From contig NZ_AP022568.1 of NCBI RefSeq assembly GCF_010727605.1, positions 1,488,001 through 1,552,000 of the forward strand: 64,000 bases of DNA, given 5' to 3'. The position numbers and the translations under genes are program-made. The DNA is from Mycobacterium simiae (GTDB lineage Bacteria > Actinomycetota > Actinomycetes > Mycobacteriales > Mycobacteriaceae). Numbering within the stretch: position 1 is the first letter of the stretch; every line of letters starts with the position of its first letter. The notes under the pieces are model-generated. The model was not told the DNA's origin and made no database searches. It saw only the letters and a program-made list of their open reading frames with translations. Of this stretch, positions 35,783-49,061 are shown piece by piece.

Positions 35783-36616
35783 ATGACGGGGCGACTAGCT
35801 GACAAAGTGGCGTTCATTACCGGTGCCGCGCGCGGTCAGGGCCGCGCACACGCCGTCCGATTCGCCGAGGAGGGCGCGGACATCATCGCGGTGGATATCT
35901 GTCGGCAACTCGACACCGTCGCCTACCCGATGAGCTGCCCCGAGGATCTGGACGAGACGGTCAACCTGGTGGAGAAGACCGGCCGTCGGATCGTCGCCGC
36001 CCAGGCCGACGTCCGCGATGTCGCCCGGCTGCAGGCGGTGCTGGCCGACGCGGTGGCCGAACTCGGCCGGCTGGACTTCGTCCTCGCGAACGCCGGAGTC
36101 ATGCCCGGTATCGGACTCGCTCGGCCGACGGCGAGTGCATTCAATGAGGCGATCGACATCATGCTCAACGGCGTCTACTCGACGATCGAGGCCGCCCTGC
36201 CTCATCTGCTCCGGCACGGCGACGGCGGGGCCATCGTGATCACCAGCTCGGCGGCGGGTTTCAAATCGCTCGGCGCCAGTTTCGAGGCGCACAACCCCGG
36301 GCTGGCTGGCTACACGGCCGCCAAACACGGCGCCATCGGATTGATGCGCTATTACGCCACCACATTGGCGGAGAAGGAGATTCGGGTGAACTCCGTCCAT
36401 CCGACCGCGGTGGCGACGCCGATGATCCAGAACCAGGCCGCCGGAGCATTTCTCGGCGAGCACCCCGAACTAGCGACGATGCTCAGCAACCTGCTGCCGG
36501 TTTCGCTGATCCCCGTCGAGGACGTCACCGAGGCGATGCTCTATCTGTGCGCCGGGTCGGGTCGCTACATCACCGGCACGACGCTGTGTGTGGACGCGGG
36601 GATACTAGTCAAGTGA
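35783..36616 (+). CDS. Mycofactocin-type SDR oxidoreductase
   Basis: 277 residues. NAD-binding TGAARGQG (residues 13-20), active-site Ser155/156, Tyr177 and Lys181. The insert after the second strand (about 41-65, VAYPMSCPEDLDETV) is characteristic of the mycofactocin-coupled SDR family (carveol dehydrogenase type), where NAD is held tightly and re-oxidised by mycofactocin. Substrate probably a secondary alcohol. Divergent from sigJ (81 bp); such oxidoreductases are another class of ECF41 neighbour. The frame extends upstream, but ATG 35783 gives the family N-terminus. Confidence 0.87.
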   Translation: MTGRLADKVAFITGAARGQGRAHAVRFAEEGADIIAVDICRQLDTVAYPMSCPEDLDETVNLVEKTGRRIVAAQADVRDVARLQAVLADAVAELGRLDFVLANAGVMPGIGLARPTASAFNEAIDIMLNGVYSTIEAALPHLLRHGDGGAIVITSSAAGFKSLGASFEAHNPGLAGYTAAKHGAIGLMRYYATTLAEKEIRVNSVHPTAVATPMIQNQAAGAFLGEHPELATMLSNLLPVSLIPVEDVTEAMLYLCAGSGRYITGTTLCVDAGILVK

Positions 36617-36646
36617 TTTCGATCCAGCACTAGGCTCGAGAGCACG

Positions 36647-37978
36647 ATGACTGACAACCTTTGGCTGCACTTCACCCGGCACGGCCCAGAATTCACGCCG
36701 CCGATCATCACGCGCGGCGAGGGCGTCACGATCTACGATGACCGCGGCAAGAGCTACCTGGACGGGCTATCCGGGTTGTTCACCGTCCAGGTCGGCCACG
36801 GCCGCACCGAACTGGCCGAGGCCGCGGCCCGGCAGGCGAGCACGTTGGCGTTCTTCCCGGTGTGGGGCTACGCCACCCCGACCGCGATCGAGCTCGCCGA
36901 GCGATTGGCGCACTACGCCCCCGGCGACCTGAACCGGGTCTTTTTCACCACCGGCGGCACCGAGGCTGTCGAGACCGCATGGAAAGTCGCCAAGCAGTAT
37001 TTCAAGCTCACCGGCAAACCCGGGAAACACAAAGTGATTTCGCGTGCGGTCGCCTACCACGGCACCACGCAGGGCGCGCTGGCGATCACCGGGTTGCCGC
37101 GCTTCAAGGAGCCGTTCGAGCCGGTGACCCCCGGCGGCTTCCGGGTGCCCAATACGAACTTCTACCGCGCGCCGGAACCGTTCAACACCGACGCCAAAGC
37201 CTTCGGCAAGTGGGCCGCCGACCGCATCGCCGAGGCAATCGAGTTCGAGGGACCGTCGACCGTGGCGGCGGTGTTCTTGGAACCGGTGCAAAACGCCGGC
37301 GGCAGCATCACCGCTCCCCCAGGCTATTTCGAGCGGGTTCGCGAGATCTGCGACGAGTACGACGTGCTGCTGGTCTCCGACGAGGTGATCTGTGCCTTCG
37401 GCCGGATCGGCTCGATGTTTGCCTGTGACGACATCGGCTACGTACCCGACATGATCACCTGCGCCAAGGGCATGACGTCGGGGTACTCGCCGATCGGTGC
37501 GATGATCGCCAGCGAGCGATTGTTCGAGCCGTTCAACGACGGCGCGACGATGTTCCCGCACGGGTATACCTTTGGCGGCCATCCTGTTTCGGCGGCGGTC
37601 GGGTTGGCCAACCTCGACATCTTCGAGCGCGAGGGAATCACCGACCACGTCAAGACCAACGCGCCGGCCTTCCGGACAACCTTGGAGAAGCTCTACGACC
37701 TGCCAATCGTCGGCGACGTCCGCGGCGAGGGATATTTCTACGGCATCGAGCTGGTGCAGGACCAGGCCACCAAGCAGACGTTTACCGACGACGAACGCCG
37801 AGCCCTGTTGGGCCAGGTGTCGAAGGCGCTTTTCGAGGCCGGGTTGTATTGCCGCACCGACGACCGTGGGGATTCGGTCATTCAGCTGGCGCCGCCGCTG
37901 ATCAGCGGTCAGGCCGAGTTCGACACGATCGAGTCGATCCTGCGTGGCGTGCTCAGCGAGGTTTGGCAGCGGTTCTAG
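36647..37978 (+). CDS. Class III (omega) aminotransferase, Rv3329-like
   Basis: 443 residues. PLP fold type I: substrate/cofactor loop FTTGGTEAVETAWK, AYHGTTQGAL, Asp in LLVSDEVICAFGR, and the Schiff-base lysine near 274 in TCAKGMTSGY, followed by YTFGGHPVS. Typical of subgroup III enzymes that use beta-alanine, putrescine, taurine or similar amines with pyruvate as acceptor. Preceded by TAGGCT 11 bases before the ATG. Thirty bp after the SDR gene, so it may share its transcript. Confidence 0.9.
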   Translation: MTDNLWLHFTRHGPEFTPPIITRGEGVTIYDDRGKSYLDGLSGLFTVQVGHGRTELAEAAARQASTLAFFPVWGYATPTAIELAERLAHYAPGDLNRVFFTTGGTEAVETAWKVAKQYFKLTGKPGKHKVISRAVAYHGTTQGALAITGLPRFKEPFEPVTPGGFRVPNTNFYRAPEPFNTDAKAFGKWAADRIAEAIEFEGPSTVAAVFLEPVQNAGGSITAPPGYFERVREICDEYDVLLVSDEVICAFGRIGSMFACDDIGYVPDMITCAKGMTSGYSPIGAMIASERLFEPFNDGATMFPHGYTFGGHPVSAAVGLANLDIFEREGITDHVKTNAPAFRTTLEKLYDLPIVGDVRGEGYFYGIELVQDQATKQTFTDDERRALLGQVSKALFEAGLYCRTDDRGDSVIQLAPPLISGQAEFDTIESILRGVLSEVWQRF

Positions 37979-38011
37979 ACCCGGCGAAGCCGGGGCGCAG
38001 CGGCCGCGACC

Positions 38012-38413
38012 TCAACGATGCAGCGCGGCTTTAGCGGTGCCGGTGGCCATCACCAGCTGGCGCGCGTGCGCCGCGCTGGGGTTGTTCACGAACCGCGACA
38101 GCGAGTTGCACAGCCAGGCAAGCGCGGAACGCGCCTCGGGGTCGGTGGTGGCGTCGCGGTGCATCTGCAGCTCGGCCAGGACCTTGTCGAGCCCGGTGCG
38201 GCGCACCTGAGTCGATTTCTCCACCTGCTTGAACAGCTGTTCGAGCGACCGCGGCGCGCTACCCGCTCCGTCGCTGCCGCCGCGGTTGCGCCGCCACTTC
38301 GACCACAATCGCTCGTTTGGAATCGCGCACCCTTTCCGACGTCGCCGGCTATTGACCCCTGCCAGCGTAGTGCGTCGCAGAGACGGCCGCCGGGAACACG
38401 ACAGTCGTAACAT
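38012..38413 (-). CDS. Hypothetical protein, basic N-terminus
   Basis: 133 residues at most. The C-terminal 80 residues (from SLEQLFKQVEKS) look like a normal helical soluble protein; the first 50 are Arg-rich and may be non-coding or reflect a wrong start. The 33-bp gap from the aminotransferase stop and 65-bp gap to dacB1 leave room for a real gene, and no other strand reading is better. No family recognised. Confidence 0.5.
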   Translation of the reverse strand: MLRLSCSRRPSLRRTTLAGVNSRRRRKGCAIPNERLWSKWRRNRGGSDGAGSAPRSLEQLFKQVEKSTQVRRTGLDKVLAELQMHRDATTDPEARSALAWLCNSLSRFVNNPSAAHARQLVMATGTAKAALHR

Positions 38414-38463
38414 CTGCCCCAGTAGTCACAGCGCGGCTCCCGCGGATTGGGCGCCCCATCGCC

Positions 38464-38469
38464 TAGTCT
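38464..38469 (+). promoter_or_regulatory. -10 box of dacB1
   Basis: TAGTCT ends seven bases before a TTG at 38476 and ten before the ATG at 38479. Confidence 0.4.
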
Positions 38470-38478
38470 GCACAGTTG

Positions 38479-39723
38479 ATGAGCCTCTCACGTTCTGCAT
38501 CATGCCTGGCAGTGGCCCTTTTTGTGGCCGCCGCCCCGGCCGTGTCGGGCGCGCCGGCCGCGCTCGCGGAGCCCAACCCGGGACCCGACGCCGGGGCACC
38601 CAGTTGCCCGTACCGCGTCAACACCCCGCCCGCGGTCGACTCCTCGGAGGCCCCGCAAGCCGGTGATCCGCCCATTCCGCTGGCCGTGCCACCCAAGCCG
38701 GTGGGCGGTGACGCCCTGTCCAGTTGCGGCATCGTCACCGCGCCGGACACTCCACCGCTACCCACCGACATCTCCGCGGAGGCCTGGCTGGTCGCGGACC
38801 TGGACACCGGGGCGGTGCTCGCCGCCAAGGACCCGCACGGGCGGCATCGCCCCGCCAGCATCATCAAGGTGCTGATCGCGATGGCGGCGCTCAACGCGCT
38901 GCCGCTGAACAAGTCGGTGACGGGAACCTCGGATGACGCGGCCGCCGAGGGCACCAAGGTGGGCGTCGACGATGGCGGGGTCTATACGGTCAACCAGCTG
39001 CTGCACGGACTGCTGATGCACTCCGGCAACGACGCGGCGCACGCGCTGGCCATGCAGCTGGGCGGGATGCAGCAGGCGCTGGAGAAGATCAACGTGCTGG
39101 CCGCTAAGCTCGGCGGCCGCGACACCCGGGTGGCCACGCCGTCGGGGCTGGACGGGCCCGGCATGAGCACCTCGGCCTACGACATCGGCCTGTTCTACCG
39201 ATATGCCTGGCAGAACCCGACTTTCGCCGACATCGTCGCAACCCGGACCTTCGACTTCCCCGGCCACGGCGACCACCCGGGCTACGAGCTGGAAAACGAC
39301 AACCAGCTGCTCTACAAGTATCCGGGAGCGCTGGGCGGCAAGACCGGCTACACCGACGACGCCGGCCAGACGTTCGTCGGCGCGGCCAACCACGACGGCC
39401 GCCGGCTGGTCGCGGTGCTGCTGCACGGCACCCGGCAGCCGATCGCCCCGTGGGAGCAGGCGGCGCACCTGCTGGACTACGGCTTCGCCACCCCGCAGGG
39501 CACGCAGATCGGTGGGCTGATCGAACCCGACCCGTCGCTGATTCCCAAGCAGGACAGCGCTGCTGATCGCCGCGCTAATGGCGCCCAGGCGGCCAACCTA
39601 CTGCCGGCGGCTGACGCGTTGCCGGTGCGGGTGGGTGTGGGCATCATCGGCGCCATCATCGTGTTCGCATTGATCATGGTCGCGCGGTCAATGAACCGGC
39701 GGCCCCAACACCAGCACCGTTGA
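38479..39723 (+). CDS. dacB1: D-alanyl-D-alanine carboxypeptidase
   Basis: 414 residues. Signal peptide (about 1-31), a proline-rich linker with a cysteine pair, then the S11-type penicillin-binding domain: SIIK (Ser127 nucleophile, Lys130), SGN near 181 and KTG near 288. A C-terminal hydrophobic helix (about 375-400) anchors it in the membrane with a short basic tail. Trims the terminal D-Ala of peptidoglycan stem peptides. A TTG three bases earlier is the alternative start. Its stop overlaps the sugI start (TTGA), linking wall remodelling to the sugI-nagA genes. Confidence 0.92.
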   Translation: MSLSRSASCLAVALFVAAAPAVSGAPAALAEPNPGPDAGAPSCPYRVNTPPAVDSSEAPQAGDPPIPLAVPPKPVGGDALSSCGIVTAPDTPPLPTDISAEAWLVADLDTGAVLAAKDPHGRHRPASIIKVLIAMAALNALPLNKSVTGTSDDAAAEGTKVGVDDGGVYTVNQLLHGLLMHSGNDAAHALAMQLGGMQQALEKINVLAAKLGGRDTRVATPSGLDGPGMSTSAYDIGLFYRYAWQNPTFADIVATRTFDFPGHGDHPGYELENDNQLLYKYPGALGGKTGYTDDAGQTFVGAANHDGRRLVAVLLHGTRQPIAPWEQAAHLLDYGFATPQGTQIGGLIEPDPSLIPKQDSAADRRANGAQAANLLPAADALPVRVGVGIIGAIIVFALIMVARSMNRRPQHQHR

Positions 39724-41072
39724 TTGCGGGGGCGCGCGTTGGGCTGACCGGCGCCAGCGTCGGTCTCAGCTACGGGTACGACCTGTCCATCATCGCGGGC
39801 GCGCAGCTGTTCGTCACCGAGGATTTCGGGCTCACGACCGGCCAGCAAGAGCTGCTGACGACGATGGCCGTGATCGGCCAGATCGCGGGCGCGCTCGGCG
39901 CCGGCGTGCTGGCCAACGCGATCGGTCGGCAACGGTCGCTGGTGCTGATCCTGGTCGGCTATGCGGTCTTCGCGTTGCTCGGCGCGTTCTCGGTCGCCCT
40001 GCCGATGCTGCTGGCCGCGCGGCTGTTGCTGGGGCTGACCATCGGCGTGATGGTGGTGGTCGTCCCGGTCTACGTGGCGGAGTCGGCGCCGCCGGCGGTG
40101 CGCGGCGCGCTGCTGACCACCTACCAGCTGGCCATCGTCAGCGGGCTGATCCTCGGATACCTCGCCGGTTACCTGCTGGCCGGTACGCACAGCTGGCGGT
40201 GGATGCTGGGACTGGCCGCCGCGCCGGCACTATTGTTAGTGCCGTTGGCAATTCGACTTCCCGACACCGCGCGGTGGTATCTGATGAAGGGGCGGGTCGA
40301 GGACGCCCGCCGTGCGCTGCTGCGGGTCGAGCCCGCCGCGGACGCCGATGCGGAACTCGCCGAAATCGGCCGTGCCGCGCGCGAAGGCTCCCCGGGTTTC
40401 AAAGGCGGCATCTCCGAGATGCTGCGGCCACCGTACTTGCGGGCCACCGTGTTCGTGGTCACCCTCGGCTTCCTGATCCAGATCACCGGCATCAACGCGA
40501 TCATCTACTACAGCCCCCGCATCTTCGAGGCCATGGGATTCACCGGCAATTTCGCGCTGCTGGCTCTGCCGGCACTGGTGCAAGTTGCCGGGCTGGCCGC
40601 GGTGGGCGCGGCACTGACCCTGGTCGATCGGGTGGGACGGCGGCCAATCCTGTTGTGCGGCATCGCGATGATGATCGTCGCAGATCTGGTGCTGACGCTC
40701 GTGTTCGGTCGTGGCTTCGGCGGCGCGATCCTCGGGTTCGCCGGCATCCTGCTGTTCATCGTCGGCTACACACTGGGTTTCGGTTCCCTGGGCTGGGTGT
40801 ATGCCAGCGAGAGCTTTCCCACCCGGCTGCGCTCCCTCGGGTCGAGCACCATGCTCACCGCTAACCTGCTGGCCAATGCGATCGTCGCGGCAGTCTTCCT
40901 GACCATGCTGCATTCACTCGGTGGCGCAGGGACTTTCACGGTGTTCGGCGCGCTGGCCGTCGCGGCGTTCGGCTTTGTCTACCGGTACGCCCCGGAGACA
41001 AAAGGACGCCAGCTCGAGGAGATCAGGCACTTCTGGGAAAACGGTGGACGTTGGGAGGAGCCATGCCCCTGA
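39720..41072 (+). CDS. sugI: MFS sugar-porter family transporter
   Basis: 450 residues with twelve predicted membrane segments. Sugar-porter signatures: ANAIGRQRS after TM2, VDRVGRRPI between TM8 and TM9, and [11 protein letters not shown] at the end. Moves a sugar with protons; substrate unknown. TTG start inside the dacB1 stop (TTGA); the N-terminus is shorter than I remember for the M. tuberculosis protein (about 500 residues). nagA starts 10 bases before its stop, suggesting import of an amino sugar or wall-derived sugar for NagA. Confidence 0.88.
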   Translation: MIAGARVGLTGASVGLSYGYDLSIIAGAQLFVTEDFGLTTGQQELLTTMAVIGQIAGALGAGVLANAIGRQRSLVLILVGYAVFALLGAFSVALPMLLAARLLLGLTIGVMVVVVPVYVAESAPPAVRGALLTTYQLAIVSGLILGYLAGYLLAGTHSWRWMLGLAAAPALLLVPLAIRLPDTARWYLMKGRVEDARRALLRVEPAADADAELAEIGRAAREGSPGFKGGISEMLRPPYLRATVFVVTLGFLIQITGINAIIYYSPRIFEAMGFTGNFALLALPALVQVAGLAAVGAALTLVDRVGRRPILLCGIAMMIVADLVLTLVFGRGFGGAILGFAGILLFIVGYTLGFGSLGWVYASESFPTRLRSLGSSTMLTANLLANAIVAAVFLTMLHSLGGAGTFTVFGALAVAAFGFVYRYAPETKGRQLEEIRHFWENGGRWEEPCP

Positions 41073-42190
41073 TTCGCGCCGACGCCGTGGCCCTGCACGG
41101 CCGGATCTGCCGACCCGGCTGGATAGGGGTCGCCGACGGACGGGTCCGTGGCTGCGGAGACGGTGCGGCACCGGGCCCGCCCGACCACGATTTCACGGAT
41201 TGCCTTGTGGTGCCAGGGTTTATCGACATGCATGTGCACGGCGGCGGTGGCGCCTCCTACCTGGACGCCGAGCAGGTAGCCGATGCCGCCACGTTTCACC
41301 TACGGCACGGGACTACCACGACGCTGGCCAGCCTGGTCACCGCCTCGCCCGAGGAGCTGATCGCCGGAGTCCGCGCCCTTGCCGACGCGACCCGCGCGGG
41401 CGTCGTCGCGGGCATTCATCTGGAGGGGCCGTGGCTGTCCGCGGCGCGGTGCGGCGCCCACGACGCCACCCAGATGCGCGACCCCGCTCCCGGCGAGCTC
41501 GACGACGTCCTGACCGCCGGCGCGGGAACGATCCGCATGGTCACGCTGGCCCCCGAACGCCGCGGCAGCGCCGAGGCGATCCGCCGTTTCGTTGACGCGG
41601 GTGTGGTTGTGGCCGTGGGGCATACCGCCGCCAACTACGAGCAGACCCAGCAGGCGATCGCGCTGGGCGCCACGGTCGGCACGCATCTGTTCAACGCAAT
41701 GCCCTCCCTGCACCACCGCGACCCGGGCCCCGTGCTCGCGCTGCTCGAGCATCCCGACGTCACCGTCGAAGTGATCGCCGACGGCGTGCACGTGCATCCC
41801 GCCATGGTGGGTGCCGTCATCCGGACCGCCGGCCCCGACCGCGTCGCGCTGATCACCGACGCCATTGCCGCGGCCGGCTGCGCAGACGGAGCGTACCGGC
41901 TCGGCGCCGTCCCCATCGAGGTGGACTCCGGTGTGGCGCGGGTCAGTTCGACGTCGACGATCGCGGGCAGCACCGCCACCATGGATCGGCTCTTTCGCGC
42001 AGTGGCCCAGACCGGCCCGGACCCCGACGCCGCGCTGGCCGACGCGGTACGGATGACGTCGGCGACACCGGCGCGGGCGCTCGGCCTCGACCGGGTCGGC
42101 GCACTGCGCGACGGCTACGCTGCCGATCTGGTAGTGCTGGACCGCGAGCTGCGGGTCACCGCGGTGATGGTGCGCGGCAACTGGCGTTAA
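41063..42190 (+). CDS. nagA: N-acetylglucosamine-6-phosphate deacetylase
   Basis: 375 residues. Amidohydrolase fold: DMHVHGGGG (His57, His59), HLEGPWLS metal glutamate, VGHTAANYEQT and GTHLFNAMPSLHHRD metal histidines, and catalytic Asp in LITDAIAAAG. Converts GlcNAc-6-P to glucosamine-6-P in amino-sugar recycling. ATG 41063 follows GGGAGGAG directly; an upstream TTG at 41051 would precede the ribosome site. Its stop overlaps that of the convergent YihY gene by 4 bp. Confidence 0.92.
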   Translation: MPLIRADAVALHGRICRPGWIGVADGRVRGCGDGAAPGPPDHDFTDCLVVPGFIDMHVHGGGGASYLDAEQVADAATFHLRHGTTTTLASLVTASPEELIAGVRALADATRAGVVAGIHLEGPWLSAARCGAHDATQMRDPAPGELDDVLTAGAGTIRMVTLAPERRGSAEAIRRFVDAGVVVAVGHTAANYEQTQQAIALGATVGTHLFNAMPSLHHRDPGPVLALLEHPDVTVEVIADGVHVHPAMVGAVIRTAGPDRVALITDAIAAAGCADGAYRLGAVPIEVDSGVARVSSTSTIAGSTATMDRLFRAVAQTGPDPDAALADAVRMTSATPARALGLDRVGALRDGYAADLVVLDRELRVTAVMVRGNWR

Positions 42191-43215
42191 CGGAGCCGAC
42201 GGGTCACCCGGGACAGGGCCAGCGCACCAACGGCTCCCATCGCCATCGCGGTCAGCGTCTGGCGGGTGGTGATTCCCTCGTCCAGCAACACCCGCGGGGC
42301 GATGATCGCCGGCTCCGGCGGCGGGGTGTGCGCTCGCCGCGGATCCCCGGACACGGTGGCCGCCCAGGCGGTGGCGAAAAGCACCAGATAGCCGGTGATG
42401 TAAGCGAACACCATCAAACCCAGCACCGGGCCAAAGGCAGCTCCCGCCGGACTGCGCAGCACGACACGCAAATAGATCGACCCCACCTGCTTGAACAACT
42501 CGAAGCCGATCGCCGCCAGCAAGCCGGCCCGCGCCGCGTCGGCCAGGTTGACCTTGTGCCGCGGTAGCCGGCCGATCAGCCAGGTGAACAACAACCACGA
42601 CACCAGCAGCGACACGGCTATCGAAACCACCCGAAAGATCTCGCCGAATACCGAGAAAGTGGGTATACCAAGCCATCTCAGCAAAGCACGCATCGGCGCC
42701 GCGTGCCCGAGGGCGGTGAGTGCCAGCGTGACGACGATGACCGCGAACGTGCCGACCATCGCGATCAGATCGGAGATCTTGTTGCGCACAAACCCCGCCG
42801 AATCGTATTGCTCATCCCACCACATGGTGGTCACGGCGCCGCGCATGTGGGACATCCAGCCCAGACCGGCCCAGGCCGCGGTGATCAGCCCGATGATGCC
42901 GACCGATGCGCGCGCCTCGATCGCCGAGTTCATCAGATCCACCAACTGCTGACCCAGCGTGCCGGAGACCGTGCCGCGGATGTGGTTGCTGATCGTGTCG
43001 ATCAGCGCCGGATCGCGCGACAACACAAAACCGACGAGGGCGAATGTGACCATCAGCAAAGGGAATAGCGCGAAGATCGTGTAGTAGGTGAGACCGGCCG
43101 CCAAAAACCCGCCGTTGCGCGCACCGAAATGGGTGTAGGCCCGTATCACGTGGTCGAGCCAGCCGAACCGGGCGCGCAATCGGTCAATGAATCCCGGCTT
43201 GGCCGGTTCATTCAT
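42187..43215 (-). CDS. YihY/BrkB-family membrane protein
   Basis: 342 residues. Six or so membrane helices with the YihY (BrkB/RNase BN-like) signatures FLAAGLTYYTIFALFPLL at about 38-56 and AWAGLGWMSHMR, DLADAARAGLLAAIGFE-like segment later; plus a C-terminal hydrophobic stretch. The family was once misnamed ribonuclease BN; its function is unsettled (membrane transport or envelope role). Start ATG with GGGAG 12 bases upstream. Orthologue of Rv3335c by sequence. Confidence 0.87.
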   Translation of the reverse strand: MNEPAKPGFIDRLRARFGWLDHVIRAYTHFGARNGGFLAAGLTYYTIFALFPLLMVTFALVGFVLSRDPALIDTISNHIRGTVSGTLGQQLVDLMNSAIEARASVGIIGLITAAWAGLGWMSHMRGAVTTMWWDEQYDSAGFVRNKISDLIAMVGTFAVIVVTLALTALGHAAPMRALLRWLGIPTFSVFGEIFRVVSIAVSLLVSWLLFTWLIGRLPRHKVNLADAARAGLLAAIGFELFKQVGSIYLRVVLRSPAGAAFGPVLGLMVFAYITGYLVLFATAWAATVSGDPRRAHTPPPEPAIIAPRVLLDEGITTRQTLTAMAMGAVGALALSRVTRRLR

Positions 43216-43244
43216 GGCGGCGGCTCCCAGGTGAGAAACGGGCC

Positions 43245-44279
<1,035 letters not shown>

Positions 44280-44333
44280 TCACGCCCGAATTTCCCGGCA
44301 CGGCCTTGCTTGCGGTACCGGCGGTACCGCATT

Positions 44334-44339
44334 TAATGT
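44334..44339 (+). promoter_or_regulatory. -10 box of the alpha/beta hydrolase gene (leaderless)
   Basis: TAATGT ends eight bases before the ATG at 44347. Confidence 0.5.
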
Positions 44340-44346
44340 CGCCTAC

Positions 44347-45189
44347 ATGAGCACTCGCGCGCCGATCCATCTGGGTTCCGGAGAGCCGGTCTTGCTGCTG
44401 CATCCGTTCCTGCTCTCGCAAATTGTCTGGGAAGACGTCGCCCAGCAGCTGGCCGACACCGGACGCTTCGAGGTGTTCGCCCCGACAATGGCGGGTCACA
44501 ACGGCGGGCCGCCGGCCGGTACCTGGTTTCTGAGCTCCGAGGTGCTGGCCGACCACGTCGAGCGGCAGATGGACGAGCTGGGCTGGGACACCGCCCACAT
44601 CGTGGGCAACTCGCTGGGGGGCTGGGTCGCGTTCGAACTCGAACGGCGCGGCCGGGCCCGCAGCATCATCGGCATCGCGCCGGCCGGCGGCTGGACCCGC
44701 TGGAGCCCGGCAAAATTCGAGGTCATCGGCAAGTTCGTGCTGGCCATCCCGCTGCTGGCGTTCGCTTTTCTGTTGGGCCCGCGGGTGCTGCAGCTACCGT
44801 TCAGCCGCCGGTTGGCCACCTACGCGATCAGCGCCACCCCGGACGGCGTCAGCGAGCGCAAACTCGCCGACATCATCGACGACGCGGCCCACTGCCCCGC
44901 CTACGTCCAGCTGCTGGTCAAGGCCTTGTTGATGCCCGGCCTGCGCGAGCTCGCGCTCAACGCCGTCCCGGCGCACCTGGTGATTTGCGAAAAAGACCGG
45001 GTGATCCCGTCGCCCAGGTTCAGCCGGCATTTCATCCGCCATCTGCCGGAGGGCCATCGGGTCACCGAGCTCGACGGCGTCGGGCACGTGCCGATGTTCG
45101 AAGCTGCCGAACGGGTGACGAAAGTCATCGTGGACTTCCTCGACGAGTGCGTCCGCCCGGTCCAGGTCGCCGATCCGCCGGCAACTTAG
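44347..45189 (+). CDS. Alpha/beta hydrolase
   Basis: 280 residues. Single alpha/beta-hydrolase domain: early LLLHPFLLS oxyanion segment, nucleophile elbow GNSLGGW (Ser near 90), catalytic Asp in ICEKDRVIP and His in LDGVGHVPM. Cytoplasmic. In M. tuberculosis the corresponding locus is annotated as two short genes (Rv3337 and Rv3338, from memory); here one intact frame covers both. ATG 44347 fits the -10 box; upstream in-frame sequence overlaps trpS and its promoter. Confidence 0.85.
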   Translation: MSTRAPIHLGSGEPVLLLHPFLLSQIVWEDVAQQLADTGRFEVFAPTMAGHNGGPPAGTWFLSSEVLADHVERQMDELGWDTAHIVGNSLGGWVAFELERRGRARSIIGIAPAGGWTRWSPAKFEVIGKFVLAIPLLAFAFLLGPRVLQLPFSRRLATYAISATPDGVSERKLADIIDDAAHCPAYVQLLVKALLMPGLRELALNAVPAHLVICEKDRVIPSPRFSRHFIRHLPEGHRVTELDGVGHVPMFEAAERVTKVIVDFLDECVRPVQVADPPAT

Positions 45190-45198
45190 ACTGGCGCG

Positions 45199-47430
<2,232 letters not shown>

Positions 47431-47517
47431 GGTCAATCTCCCGACGTAGATTATTGGGGGGTCTCAGCGTTCTTGCTGCCACGTTATCAAGCACGAGTTG
47501 GCACGATGTCGACGCAG

Positions 47518-47523
47518 TAAGAT
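47518..47523 (+). promoter_or_regulatory. -10 box of the metY transcript
   Basis: TAAGAT, 13 bases before the riboswitch begins; no good -35 at the normal distance (TTGGCA at 47498 is too close). Confidence 0.45.
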
Positions 47524-47535
47524 AGTCTCCGTATT

Positions 47536-47672
47536 GGTCATGAGCGCCAGCATCAAGCCCCGGCTTGCTGGCCGGCAACCCTCCAACCGCGGTGGGGTGC
47601 CCCGGGTGATGACCAGGTTGAGTAGCCACAGCACCGGCTATCCGGCAAGCGCGGGTCCGCCGTGACGGACCC
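47536..47672 (+). promoter_or_regulatory. SAM-IV riboswitch upstream of metY
   Basis: The leader matches the actinobacterial SAM-IV aptamer as I know it: GGTCATGAG start, the GCCCCGGCTTGCTGGCCGGCAACCC core, the GGTGGGGTGCCCCGGGTGATGACC closing part, TTGAGTAGCC hairpin and final GGCAAGCGCGGGTC. A further hairpin GGGTCCG/CGGACCC (47653-47672) shares bases with the aptamer 3' end and could be the switching element just before the metY ribosome site. S-adenosylmethionine binding should lower metY-metX expression. Confidence 0.9.
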
Positions 47673-47695
47673 CTGAGTAGACAGGGAAACTTAGG

Positions 47696-49042
47696 GTGAG
47701 CTCCGACAACACCAATTCCGAGACGGATCCGACGGCGCACTGGTCGTTCGAGACCAAGCAGGTGCACGCGGGCCAGCAGCCCGACCCGACCACCAAGGCC
47801 CGGGCCCTGCCGATCTACCAGACCACGTCGTACGTCTTCGACGACACCGCCCACGCCGCCGCCCTGTTCGGGCTCGAGGTGCCGGGCAACATCTACACCC
47901 GGATCGGCAACCCGACCACCGATGTCGTCGAACAACGCATCGCCGCGCTCGAGGGCGGCGTCGCCGCGCTGTTCCTGAGCTCCGGTCAGGCCGCTGAGAC
48001 GTTCGCCATCTTGAACCTGGCCTGTGCCGGGGATCACATCGTGTCCAGTGCGCGCCTGTACGGCGGCACCTACAACCTGTTCCACTACTCGCTGGCCAAG
48101 CTCGGCGTCGAGGTCACCTTTGTCGAGGATCCCGACGATCTGGACGCGTGGCAGTCCGCGGTGCGGCCCAACACCAAGGCCTTCTTCGCCGAGACGATCT
48201 CCAACCCGCAGATCGACATTCTGGATACGCCCGGAGTCGCCGGGGTTGCCCATGCCAACGGCATCCCATTGATCGTCGACAACACCATCGCCACGCCGTA
48301 CCTGATCCAGCCGTTGGCTCAGGGCGCCGACGTCGTGGTGCACTCGGCGACGAAGTACTTGGGCGGTCACGGATCGGCGATCGCCGGCGTCATCGTCGAC
48401 GGCGGCACGTTCGACTGGACGCGGGGCCGCTTTCCCGGGTTCACCACACCCGACCCGAGCTACCACGGCGTGGTCTACGCCGAGCTGGGACCGCCGGCCT
48501 ACGCGCTCAAGGCGCGCGTGCAGTTGCTGCGCGACCTCGGGTCTGCGGCCTCCCCGTTCAACGCGTTCCTGGTGGCCCAAGGTCTGGAGACGTTGAGCCT
48601 GCGGATCGAGCGGCACGTCGCCAATGCCCAACGGGTGGCCGAATTCCTGGAGGGTCATGACGGTGTGCTGTCGGTGAACTACCCGGGCCTGCCCCGCTCG
48701 CCGTGGCATGAGCGGGCAAAGAAGCTGGCGCCCAAGGGAACCGGAGCTGTCCTGGCGTTTGAACTGGCCGGCGGTCTGGAAGCCGGGCGGGCGTTCGTGA
48801 ACGCGCTGCAACTGCACAGCCACGTCGCCAACATCGGCGATGTGCGGTCGTTGGTGATTCACCCGGCATCGACCACCCACGCCCAGCTGAGTCCCGCCGA
48901 GCAGCTCAGCACCGGCGTCACGCCGGGGCTGGTGCGACTGGCCGTCGGCATCGAGGGCATCGACGACATCCTGGCCGACCTGGAGCTCGGGTTCGCGGCA
49001 GTCCCGAAAAGCTCCGACCCGCAGGCCGTGGCGGCTTTCTGA
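47696..49042 (+). CDS. metC: O-acetylhomoserine sulfhydrylase
   Basis: 448 residues (often called metY; metC in M. tuberculosis annotation). Cys/Met-metabolism PLP enzyme: [28 protein letters not shown], and the PLP lysine in [11 protein letters not shown]. Makes homocysteine (or homoserine-derived products) from O-acetylhomoserine and sulfide. GTG start with AGGGTGAG-type purine tract around it; riboswitch directly upstream. metX follows after 19 bp. Confidence 0.93.
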   Translation: MSSDNTNSETDPTAHWSFETKQVHAGQQPDPTTKARALPIYQTTSYVFDDTAHAAALFGLEVPGNIYTRIGNPTTDVVEQRIAALEGGVAALFLSSGQAAETFAILNLACAGDHIVSSARLYGGTYNLFHYSLAKLGVEVTFVEDPDDLDAWQSAVRPNTKAFFAETISNPQIDILDTPGVAGVAHANGIPLIVDNTIATPYLIQPLAQGADVVVHSATKYLGGHGSAIAGVIVDGGTFDWTRGRFPGFTTPDPSYHGVVYAELGPPAYALKARVQLLRDLGSAASPFNAFLVAQGLETLSLRIERHVANAQRVAEFLEGHDGVLSVNYPGLPRSPWHERAKKLAPKGTGAVLAFELAGGLEAGRAFVNALQLHSHVANIGDVRSLVIHPASTTHAQLSPAEQLSTGVTPGLVRLAVGIEGIDDILADLELGFAAVPKSSDPQAVAAF

Positions 49043-49061
49043 GGACGCGAGGGACAGTGCC

